Assembly: GCF_007830635.1 (NCBI RefSeq) | Contig: NZ_VLLA01000002.1 | Location: forward strand, 714,515 to 778,514 | Reading direction: 5' to 3' | Source: Bradyrhizobium huanghuaihaiense | GTDB taxonomy: Bacteria; Pseudomonadota; Alphaproteobacteria; Rhizobiales; Xanthobacteraceae | Length of the DNA stretch: 64,000 nt | Part shown: in pieces, positions 53,478 through 61,200 of the stretch | How positions within the stretch are numbered: position 1 is the stretch's first letter | Layout of the letters: each line of letters begins with the position of its first letter | Made by a program: the position numbers and the translations under genes | Notes under the pieces: generated by a model | The model's input: only the letters and a program-made list of their open reading frames with translations | The model's database searches: none | Told to the model about the DNA's origin: nothing

Positions 53478-54764
53478 ATGGCCAGCCTACAGAGCGATGC
53501 GGGCTCCGGGCTTCCCGAGAGCGCGATCTGGCAGACGCGCAGCGTTGGCATCGAGAGGATTGCCAGCGTCGCAATCCGCTGTTCGATCACCATCAATGTC
53601 ATTGCGTCGATGGGCACCCTCAACACGGGGCTGCTGCCGGCGGAGCTGACTTATCTGCAGCAGGCCGTCGCGATCCTGATGTGGGGCGTCTCGATCTATG
53701 CAAGCGCATTCGTGCGGCCGCGCCTGCGTTTGCAGTTCAACCCCGATTTGATCGTGCTGGTCGCATTCTACGGCTTCGCCGTCATCTCCGTGTTCTGGTC
53801 CAGCCTGAATGTCGCGGCACTGATGAAGAGTGCGGCGCTTGCGATGACGACTTTTGGCGCCTTCTGCCTCGTCACGCGCATCGACATCGACGAGATTGTA
53901 GGCGCCACGGCCCTTGGACTGTTCGTCCTGGTCGCCGCATCGGCCTTCTTTGCGGTCGCCGTTCCCGACATCGGGATCGACCACAGCTGGATGCACAGCG
54001 GTCAATGGCAGGGTATCTATGAATCGAAGCAGACGCTTGGCTTCGTCGGCGCCTATCTGATGTTCTTTGCCTGCTATCTGAAGATGAGGGGGCAGGGCTG
54101 GCTGGCGTTCCTCGCGACATTCCTTCTGGCGTCGACATGCGTCCTTGCCTCGGAATCGCGCGGCGCCGGTGCGGTCGCCCTGGCCGCCTGCGCGCTGCTC
54201 GTGACCTCGATGTGGTCGGTCACCTGCATGAGGCTCTATGCGGTACTGCCGTTCGTCATGTGCCTGGCGGCCGGCGCCCTGTTCCTCTATTTCTACACGA
54301 CCGGATATGATGCGATCCATTTCGGTGACGCGAGCATCGACTTTACCGAGCGGACCTTCATCTGGCACTACGCGATAAGCCATTTTGACGATGCCCCGCT
54401 GCTCGGCTTCGGGATCAACGGGTTCTGGACGATCCCGTCGATCTACGATTATTTCGAGCAGAACCACAGCTGGGTGCTGGACAATTATCACAGCGGTTAC
54501 ATCACCATCCTGATCGAGACGGGATTCATCGGGTATATGCTGTTCACGGGAAGCGTCCTTCTGTTCTCGAACAAGATGCTCCATCTCATTTCCGCCCAGT
54601 CGATCGATCGGTCGCACTGCGCCCTCATCATCGGATTTGTCGTCCTGAGCTTTCAGACCAATTTCACGGAGACGACGTTCCTCCGCTCGACGATGTTCAC
54701 GTCGGTGCTGCTGGTCGGGTTTTTCTTTGCGACGTGCCGACCGGTACGACAGACAGATCTCTAG
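53478..54764 (+). CDS. O-antigen ligase / Wzy-type polysaccharide polymerase
   Basis: A 428-residue membrane protein with about 10-11 hydrophobic helices and the large periplasmic loop of the O-antigen ligase/polymerase (Wzy_C) family. The loop carries SESRGAG, FTERTFIWHYAISHF and LGFGINGFW before the HSGYITILIETG helix. ATG 53478 is preferred (AAGGAAGG seven bases upstream). In this locus it would polymerise repeat units flipped by the product of 49088, with length set by the Wzz-like protein. The GH5 gene follows with an 18-base gap. Confidence 0.87.
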   Translation: MASLQSDAGSGLPESAIWQTRSVGIERIASVAIRCSITINVIASMGTLNTGLLPAELTYLQQAVAILMWGVSIYASAFVRPRLRLQFNPDLIVLVAFYGFAVISVFWSSLNVAALMKSAALAMTTFGAFCLVTRIDIDEIVGATALGLFVLVAASAFFAVAVPDIGIDHSWMHSGQWQGIYESKQTLGFVGAYLMFFACYLKMRGQGWLAFLATFLLASTCVLASESRGAGAVALAACALLVTSMWSVTCMRLYAVLPFVMCLAAGALFLYFYTTGYDAIHFGDASIDFTERTFIWHYAISHFDDAPLLGFGINGFWTIPSIYDYFEQNHSWVLDNYHSGYITILIETGFIGYMLFTGSVLLFSNKMLHLISAQSIDRSHCALIIGFVVLSFQTNFTETTFLRSTMFTSVLLVGFFFATCRPVRQTDL

Positions 54765-54782
54765 TCTTTGGAATGGAAGCAG

Positions 54783-55808
54783 ATGACCGCCATCCGTGCT
54801 CGCTGGCCGAAGAGTCTCGATCTTGCGGCAGGCTTTCTCTTCGTCGCGGCGCTCTGCTCCCCATCTCCCGCTGCCGCGCAGGCTGCTTCCAATGGCGTGC
54901 CGAAACTGGGCCGCGGCATCAACATTCTCGGCTATGACGGGATCTGGGAAGGCGGTCAGAATGTGCCGTTCCGCCTGGACAATCTGACGGCCATCAAGAA
55001 GGCCGGGTTCGCGCATGTCAGGATCAATTTCTTCGGCTTCAAGTTCATGGGTCCGGGGAACGTCCTGGACGAGATCGTCCTGAGGCGGCTTGATGCCGTC
55101 ATCGAGGAGGTCCTGGCGCGCAATCTCATTCCCGTTCTCGACGAGCACGACACCCATGTCTGCCAGAGCGACGTGACCGGATGCGCGGAAAAGCTGAAGG
55201 CGTTCTGGCGCCAGATCGCCGAGCGCTATACCGGCAAGTATCCGAAACTGGTCTTCGAGGTCTTGAACGAGCCGGGCGGACACATGACGTCGGCCGAATG
55301 GAATTCGCTGCTGGGCGAATGCCTCGGCATCATCCGTCGCACCAATCCCGCGCGGCCGGTCGTTGCCGCCGTTCTCAACGTCGATGAGAATCCCGTCGAC
55401 GAGCTGGTTCTGCCGGCTGACGACCGCAACCTCATCGTCACGTTTCACTATTACGCGCCTTTGCGGTTCACGCATCAGGGGGCGCCGTGGTCGGCGACGT
55501 TCTCGCGGATCGGTCCGCTGGATTGGGGCTCGCAGGACGACGAAGCGCGGGCCGCGGCCGACTTCGAGAAGATGAGCCGCTGGGCAGAGAAAGAAAAGCG
55601 CCCGGTTTACCTCGGCGAGTTCGGCGTGTACGAGCGCGCACCGTCCGATAGTCGCGCGAGATACCTGTCGTACGTCGCGCGAAGCGCCGACAGGCTGGGC
55701 TGGTCATGGGCCTATTGGCAGTTCGACCATGATTTCGCGGCCTTCGACAGTGCGCGCCAGGCCTGGAAGCCGGACATCCTGCGAGCGCTGATCCCGCCCT
55801 CGCGTTAG
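54783..55808 (+). CDS. Secreted glycoside hydrolase family 5 endoglucanase-like protein
   Basis: A 341-residue GH5-type glycosidase with a signal peptide (about residues 1-33; LAAGFLFVAALC core, cleavage near AAA). The TIM-barrel catalytic pair is intact: acid/base Glu163 in VLNEPGG and nucleophile Glu279 in LGEFGVYE. HYYAP (222-226) and WAYWQF near the C-terminus are further family landmarks. ATG 54783 has GGAAG only three bases upstream; a TTG at 54768 is in frame. Glycosidases in polysaccharide loci usually trim or release the polymer. Converges with a hypothetical gene. Confidence 0.88.
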   Translation: MTAIRARWPKSLDLAAGFLFVAALCSPSPAAAQAASNGVPKLGRGINILGYDGIWEGGQNVPFRLDNLTAIKKAGFAHVRINFFGFKFMGPGNVLDEIVLRRLDAVIEEVLARNLIPVLDEHDTHVCQSDVTGCAEKLKAFWRQIAERYTGKYPKLVFEVLNEPGGHMTSAEWNSLLGECLGIIRRTNPARPVVAAVLNVDENPVDELVLPADDRNLIVTFHYYAPLRFTHQGAPWSATFSRIGPLDWGSQDDEARAAADFEKMSRWAEKEKRPVYLGEFGVYERAPSDSRARYLSYVARSADRLGWSWAYWQFDHDFAAFDSARQAWKPDILRALIPPSR

Positions 55809-55825
55809 AGAGACATGCTGGGCGC

Positions 55826-56443
55826 TCAAACCTCGAAAGTTCCGAGTCGGAAGATCGTCGCGTTCGAGTAGGGCGAGGGTTGTATGACTGTGAAGACCGC
55901 GTCCGGAAAAGCCTTCCAGACGGCGAGATCACTTCGTGTAACTTCGACAAGACCGTAGTGCGAGCGGTGTTCGCCCGGTTCGCTGGGTTCACCGACATCG
56001 GAAAACCGCAACCGCAAAATGCCGTCCTCCGGCAAAGGGAGTTGCGACCGACGTATTGTCGCGAGAGGCAAGGGTTCTTGGTCGACTGCAGATCTCTCTG
56101 GTGGGAGGGATCCTGAGAGCGGAGCGGCATCACCCTGCGTGACACGAGCCTCGGACGTCGGATCGATCGCGCCTGCCGATGCGGTGGCTGGTTCATCCGG
56201 TAAGGATGTTGGTTCAATGCCCGGCCGAAAATCCAGCCCAACGCTTGGCGGCACGGTTTGCGCGGGTCGGCCATCGCCAAATACGCCGTTGCGCCCCGAA
56301 GCGGCATCGGCCGCGCCGGTCACGGCAGCCGGTACCGACTTCGCCCGCAACGCCGCCAGCGCGCCCCAGTCGAAATGCTCCGGATAGTCGGCTTGCACGT
56401 CATTTATGAAGGCAGGCCAAGAGGTGTGCGGGCTGTCGTTCAT
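55826..56443 (-). CDS. Hypothetical protein
   Basis: A 205-residue protein with no family I recognise. The first 30 residues (SWPAFINDVQADYPEHFDWGAL) and the last 75 (ILRLRFSDVGEPSEPGEHRSHYGLVEVTRSD) look folded. A Pro/Ala/Ser/Thr-rich stretch of about 80 residues in between looks disordered. No signal peptide or membrane segment. It ends 17 bases from the GH5 stop in convergent orientation. GC-rich codon use like its neighbours supports it as a real gene. It may be part of the polysaccharide locus, but nothing in the sequence says so. Confidence 0.6.
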   Translation of the reverse strand: MNDSPHTSWPAFINDVQADYPEHFDWGALAALRAKSVPAAVTGAADAASGRNGVFGDGRPAQTVPPSVGLDFRPGIEPTSLPDEPATASAGAIDPTSEARVTQGDAAPLSGSLPPERSAVDQEPLPLATIRRSQLPLPEDGILRLRFSDVGEPSEPGEHRSHYGLVEVTRSDLAVWKAFPDAVFTVIQPSPYSNATIFRLGTFEV

Positions 56444-56662
56444 TGCATCCGTGGTGATCGCACTCTACGCTCGCTCGATGATTTTAGATGTAGGGCGCTG
56501 TCATCGTTCAGCTCATGCGACCCAAAGGGTATGGCCAATCGCTTGGATTTGCTAGTCCCCGGTAATGTCCAAGGACACGGCGGAAATGGCATCGCTCGAC
56601 CGACCGAGGCCCATGCTCGAGCAAGGCGCGGGCCTTTGCAGCGTCATCGCTTCGTGTTTGAC

Positions 56663-56683
56663 TAGGCACTGCCGTATAGGCAC
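56663..56683 (+). promoter_or_regulatory. Direct repeat TAGGCAC (14-base period) upstream of the DUF3303 gene
   Basis: TAGGCAC occurs at 56663-56669 and again at 56677-56683, 31 bases before the DUF3303 ATG. Short direct repeats placed like this usually bind an activator next to a promoter. A TTGACT sequence overlaps the first copy (56658-56663), but I found no properly spaced -10 box. The rest of the 270-base gap (56444-56713) shows no gene. Confidence 0.35.
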
Positions 56684-56713
56684 GGAAGCGCATTTTTAAA
56701 TGGGAGAGCATTG

Positions 56714-56989
56714 ATGAAGTACATCTCGCATTGGAAAATTCCGCCAAGCTCGATCGATGCAGCGATCAAGAAATTCCTGGAAACCGGCGGAGCTCCGCCC
56801 GAGGGCGTCAAGATGCTCGGGCGTTGGCATGGAATGAATGGCGAGGGTTTCGCCATTTCGGAAAGCAACGATCCCAAGGCCATGTACCAGTGGTACGCAC
56901 AGTGGGCGAATGTCATGGAACTCACGGTCACGCCCTGCGTCGAGGACGCGGAAGCGGGCCCAATTCTGGCAGGGATGGCAAAGCACTGA
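56714..56989 (+). CDS. DUF3303 domain-containing small protein
   Basis: A 91-residue protein matching the DUF3303 pattern: MKYISHWKI at the start, then GGAPPEGVKMLGRWHG and an MYQWYAQWANVMELTVTPC block. It belongs to the small ferredoxin-like alpha/beta dimeric barrel proteins of unknown function. ATG 56714 has GGGAG at 56702-56706. A clean terminator follows at 57026-57065, and a direct repeat lies upstream, so it is a single-gene unit. Expression in response to a specific signal is likely, but the signal is unknown. Confidence 0.82.
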   Translation: MKYISHWKIPPSSIDAAIKKFLETGGAPPEGVKMLGRWHGMNGEGFAISESNDPKAMYQWYAQWANVMELTVTPCVEDAEAGPILAGMAKH

Positions 56990-57025
56990 TCGCGCGCTCG
57001 GGCGAGCAATCATAAGCTACGCGTG

Positions 57026-57065
57026 GAGGGGCGCCGATGCTTGCGGGGATCGGCGCCTCATTTTT
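57026..57065 (+). terminator. Rho-independent terminator after the DUF3303 gene
   Basis: GGCGCCGAT (57030-57038) pairs with ATCGGCGCC (57049-57057) across a ten-base loop. The outer flanks GAGG/CCTC nearly extend the stem, and CATTTTT follows at 57059-57065. It lies 40 bases after the stop codon. Confidence 0.8.
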
Positions 57066-57142
57066 GCGCGTGTGATATTGCGGCAATAAGCAATAGACGC
57101 TTGCGGGCTGGCTAATTCGCGCCCGGACAGCGCGGCGAAGGG

Positions 57143-57664
57143 TCAATAACGGCCACCGTCGCTTTTCTGTTGGGCGATCCATTGGGACAGGGTTTTCGTT
57201 CCGGGTACCAATGTTGCTGCCGTCCGGGCGGTTCGCGTCGATGATGCGGCCGGCTTGGCCCCTGTGCTTCGTTCCGGTTGCCGATTGAAGCCCGGTTTCG
57301 CCGGCGCAGCCGCGACTGCTGCGGCGGCCTCCCTCTCAAGGCGCAATTGCTTCAACCGGGCCATCTTGTTGCGCTCGGCTTCCAGTTCCGTGCTGTCGGA
57401 CAGCAGTTTCCTGTGCTGAGGACTCTCTGCCGCGACGGCGACAGCGATGACGGACATTTCACCAAGGGCCTTGCAGGCCTCGAGCCGATGCAGTCCGTCG
57501 ACCAGAACGAACTGATCATCCTCGGGGCGAACGGAAATGGGGACTTGCTGTCCGATCTCCAGGATGCTTTCCGCGATCGTTTGAACGAGCCCGGGGTCGA
57601 GCGTCTTTCTGCTCTTGGTCGGAACGCGAATTTTGTCGATCGACAAGCTTTCCGCTTTGGGCAT
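57143..57664 (-). CDS. ParB N-terminal domain-containing protein
   Basis: A 173-residue protein with a ParB/sulfiredoxin-like domain. Residues 1-70 hold the expected PxxSRKTLDPGLVQTIAESI segment, VPISVRP and the box VDGLHRLEACKAL (Gly57-His59-Arg60). The second half is an Arg/Ala-rich helix and a disordered tail. It lacks the HTH and dimerisation domains of chromosomal ParB, so it is not the segregation protein. Stand-alone ParB-fold proteins can be CTPases, nucleases or plasmid/phage regulators. Divergent from the giant gene; function unassigned. Confidence 0.78.
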   Translation of the reverse strand: MPKAESLSIDKIRVPTKSRKTLDPGLVQTIAESILEIGQQVPISVRPEDDQFVLVDGLHRLEACKALGEMSVIAVAVAAESPQHRKLLSDSTELEAERNKMARLKQLRLEREAAAAVAAAPAKPGFNRQPERSTGAKPAASSTRTARTAATLVPGTKTLSQWIAQQKSDGGRY

Positions 57665-57723
57665 AGCTTCTGCTCCAGCACTCTTGCTCCCGTCGCCGCG
57701 CGGCGAGGCGAGGGAGTGCTATC

Positions 57724-58065
57724 CTAGGAGCGAGCGGGCGCGTGAAGCAACCAGTTTCCATTCGCCTTGCACATGGCGCACGGGAAACTGGGGAATAGCG
57801 CCTCGAGGCAGGCGTACCGACGCAGGCTGAACGCTCTCTTGTCGGACCCGCGGTGCGCTTCAGCAATCCAAGATCGGGAGTGCTCGCGGTTGTCTGAGCG
57901 ATAGGCCGTAAAAACCGTCTGGCCCGGTTTAATCCCGTTTCTCCTCGGCGGCGGGCCGCGATTAGGCTCCGGCCGTCTTCCGGCCCCGCGCTCCGCGAGC
58001 CGGAGGTTGTGTTCGGAGAAACGGCAAAACCCACTGCATGGATTGGAATTCCATAGTATTTTCAA
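57724..58065 (-). CDS. Possible small hypothetical protein
   Basis: A 113-codon frame beginning with ATG at 58065. The product has no family I recognise. The C-terminal half includes a Cys-x-x-Cys pair (CAMCK) and looks more protein-like than the proline- and arginine-rich N-terminal half. No convincing ribosome site. It could be real, a remnant, or chance in GC-rich DNA. Listed because the region is otherwise unexplained. Confidence 0.25.
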   Translation of the reverse strand: MKILWNSNPCSGFCRFSEHNLRLAERGAGRRPEPNRGPPPRRNGIKPGQTVFTAYRSDNREHSRSWIAEAHRGSDKRAFSLRRYACLEALFPSFPCAMCKANGNWLLHAPARS

Positions 58066-58195
58066 TGTCTGACGCGGATTTGCGTCGCGGTTTCTACGCC
58101 GCCTGCGGCCCGAAATTAATTACGGTGCAGAAAACTCAGGCAGGCGGTTCGTCGCCACTTTTCTCTGGAACTTCGTAATGGTACTTAAAAACGGT

Positions 58196-58211
58196 TTAAT
58201 TAATTTTTAAC
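58196..58211 (+). promoter_or_regulatory. CtrA-like box TTAA-N7-TTAAC
   Basis: TTAA at 58196-58199 and TTAAC at 58207-58211 are separated by exactly seven bases, a full match to the alphaproteobacterial CtrA consensus. It lies 16 bases before the likely TTG start of the giant gene. The spacer is also AT-rich (TTAATTT), so chance is more likely than for an isolated match. Near matches occur before the Wzz-like and polymerase genes. Confidence 0.4.
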
Positions 58212-58227
58212 GATTTACGGTGGCGTC

Positions 58228-61200
58228 TTGAACCACACCGACAGATTTTTGCCGAACGGCTCGGGGCACCAATCCCTTCAATTCGGGCACGACGCGTTGG
58301 CGGAGATACCGTCCGCTGCAGTTGTGATCCCGGACGCGCACCTTCTCTTCTCCGGCGACTTCGTACGCAGCGGCGTCGACCTGATCCTCTCGGATCAGCT
58401 CCATCGCGTCGTCGTGCCAAACTATTTCCGCGATCACGCGCGCCCGTTGCTCGTTTCCCCGGAAGGCGCGCACCTAGATCCCGGCGTCATCGATGCTCTG
58501 ACCGGACACACGCAATATGCGCAGGCCGGTGCGCCCGCGGCGATCGGCAAGGTGGTGGGCCATGTCGTCAAGATGACCGGCAGTGCGAGCATCGTCCGCA
58601 ATGGCGTGACGATCGTCGCCAACGTCGGTGATGCGATCTACCAGAACGACGTGGTGCAGACGGGCAGCGACTCGACCCTTGGTCTCGTGCTCGACGACGG
58701 CACGACGTTCAATCTGTCCGCCAGTGCGCGGTTCATGCTGAACGAACTGACCTATGATGCCAGCAGCACATCCAACAGCTCGCTGATGACCCTGGTCCAA
58801 GGCGCCGCCAGCTTTGTGGCGGGCCAGGTTGCGAAGACCGGTGATATGCGGGTGGCGACACCCAGCGCCACGATCGGGATTCGCGGCACGGCCGTGATCC
58901 TCGACGTTTCGGCGACCGACGGAAAGGTGTCGGTTTCCGTCATCGACCAGCGTGACGGTCTGGTGCATGCCGTCCAGGTTTTCAATACGGCCGGTGTCTT
59001 GATAGGTACCGTCACGAGCAACGGATCGACGCTGACGCTGACGCCGACGGCGACTTTCGACGTGATTGCCCAGCAGAGCAACAAGACGACAGATCAGGTC
59101 GCGCAGGAATTCGGTGCATTCCAGCAGGTGCTGAGCACATATGATTCCGGCAAACAGCTGTTTCCAAATCTTCCGCAGCACACGGAGAATAGGGACAACA
59201 ACAATAACAACCCGAATCCGAACAGCACGACGAAATTCGCCGGGAGCCCGCCGCTACAGCCGCCCGGCACGGAATATCATCCCCCGCTCGGGACAAGCGC
59301 CACTCCGCCCTCGAGCGCAACGCCTCCGACCGTTGTCGTCACGGTCAACCCGGCTTCCGACTCCGGCACAAGCCCGCCTCCGAGCAACATCGTTGTGGGG
59401 GAGGCGATCATTGTCCCGGTCAAGCTGTCGGCCGTTCCATTCGTCGTCACGCCGCCGAACGTTGCGGCAATCACCTCCGGGCCGGGAGACCATATCGGTC
59501 CGGTCATGAGCGCCAATGGCGACGTCGTCTACGATCCCGACGGCGCAATCTACTTTTTCAACCACGAGACGGGCGCAACCACCACCATCGCGTCTCCCGC
59601 GAACGGCTGGAGCTACGGTTCGCCGACGATCAGCTTTGACGGCCGCTATATCGTCTATCAGGGCTCCGACGGTGGCGGGAGCTTCGTCTTCGTCTATGGC
59701 ACCGATCCTTCCGATCCGGCGCACTATCATGTTCAGACCGAGCTGGCGCCGGGAAGCGCGCCCGCCGTCAGTGGCGACGGCGGCACGATCGTCGTGCAAC
59801 AGGATGGCGGCAACGTTTCGATCTACAGTCTTGACGGCACGCTCAAAGGAACGGTGACGCCAGGGGCGGTGGGGAGCTCGGGGGCGCTTTGGAAGCCCGC
59901 CATCAGCGCCGACGGCCACCTGATTGCCTTCTGGAATTCGGATGTGGCGGCTCCAGGAGGCGGGGGCAGGCTTCTTGCCTTCGATTTGTCGACGGGCGAA
60001 CTGGCCGTGATTGCCAGCACCTCCGCCGGGGCCGGGACGGTTGCGCCGACCATCAGCGCAGATGGCCGCATGATCGCCTATCAGGAGACGGACGGCGCCG
60101 GCCATTCCGAGATCTATCTCTATGACCTGAATGCCGGGGCCGTCGTATTTCACACGTCCAACGCCTCGGGCAGCAGCTACAGTCCGGTGCTGAGCCCGGA
60201 CGGCCACTTCATCGTCTTCACGAGCGAGGCGAGGCTGACCTCGGCCGATCAGAACGGGTTCGCCGATATCTACATCGTCGACGTCACGAACCCGGCGGCC
60301 CCCGCCTATCGGCTGGTTTCAGACGGGGTGGATACAGCGTCCAATGGCGGTGCCGCGATCAGCGCCGGCGGCCAGTACGTCGCCTTCGGCAACAGCAGCA
60401 ACATCTTCTTTGCCGATCCGACCTCGGGACTTAGTGCGATCATTCTGGAGACGGCGAAGTCGTCCGACGTCCTCGCCGCCAAGGGATCGATAGCAGTCAC
60501 GGGTGACTACACCGGCGTCACGGTCAGCGTGACGGATCAGTTTGGCGACGCGACCCCGTATTTCAGCGCCAGCTTTGACGCAAACGGGCATATCAACTGG
60601 AGTTTCGCCGAGCCGAAGAGCGACTTTGCGGGGCTGTCTTTCGGCGAGACAGCCACGCAGGAATTCATCATCAGGCTCTCCGCTGACAATGGCTCCATAA
60701 CCGTCCCCGTCTTCGTAACGGTACATGACGGCGTACAGCCTGCCATCCAGACGGCCGATGCGGCTCCGGTGGCGGCGCCCGTCACGCTCGCGCAGGGGCT
60801 GCAGGACAGCCCCTACGTCATCGCGCCGACGGTCTTGCTCAAAGGCGTCGCCGACATCGACGGTCCCTCCCTGTCCATCACGTCGCTGACGATCCAGAGC
60901 GGAGGCGGGGGGCTGGTCCAGAACAGCGATCAGACGTGGACGTACACGCCGGATCCGGGATTCAGCGGCCGCGTCGTCTTCGGCTATACGGTCTCGGATT
61001 CGATCAAGTCTGCGGCTTCCACCGCAAGTCTCAACATCACGCTGCCGCTGGCCATTACGGCGATCAGTCCTGATAGCGGGGCCTCCGGCGATTTCATCAC
61101 CAACAGCACCCAATTGTCGGTCTCCGGCAGCAATGGAGCGCTCTCGCCCGGCGAGAAGATTCAGGTCAGCAGCGACAATGGTCTCACATGGAGTGACGTC

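Larger units (their letters stand above)
57665..58227. other. 563-base intergenic region upstream of the giant repeat gene
   Basis: Between the ParB-like gene (-) and the giant gene (+). GC-rich at the left and AT-rich at the right. A possible small minus-strand gene occupies 57724-58065 (listed separately). The right end holds TTAA-N7-TTAAC. No RNA gene was recognised. Confidence 0.5.

Noticed and set aside
53487..55475. Long minus-strand open frame opposite the polymerase and GH5 genes
   Set aside because: The plus-strand proteins have clear membrane, signal and catalytic features. The antisense frame is Arg/Asp-rich and featureless.
56655..56690. Standard sigma-70 promoter (TTGACT with TATAGG) before the DUF3303 gene
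   Set aside because: The spacing between the two hexamers is far too short, so the direct repeat was reported instead.
57143..57664. Chromosome-partitioning ParB
   Set aside because: Only the N-terminal ParB domain is present; HTH and dimerisation domains and an adjacent parA are missing.
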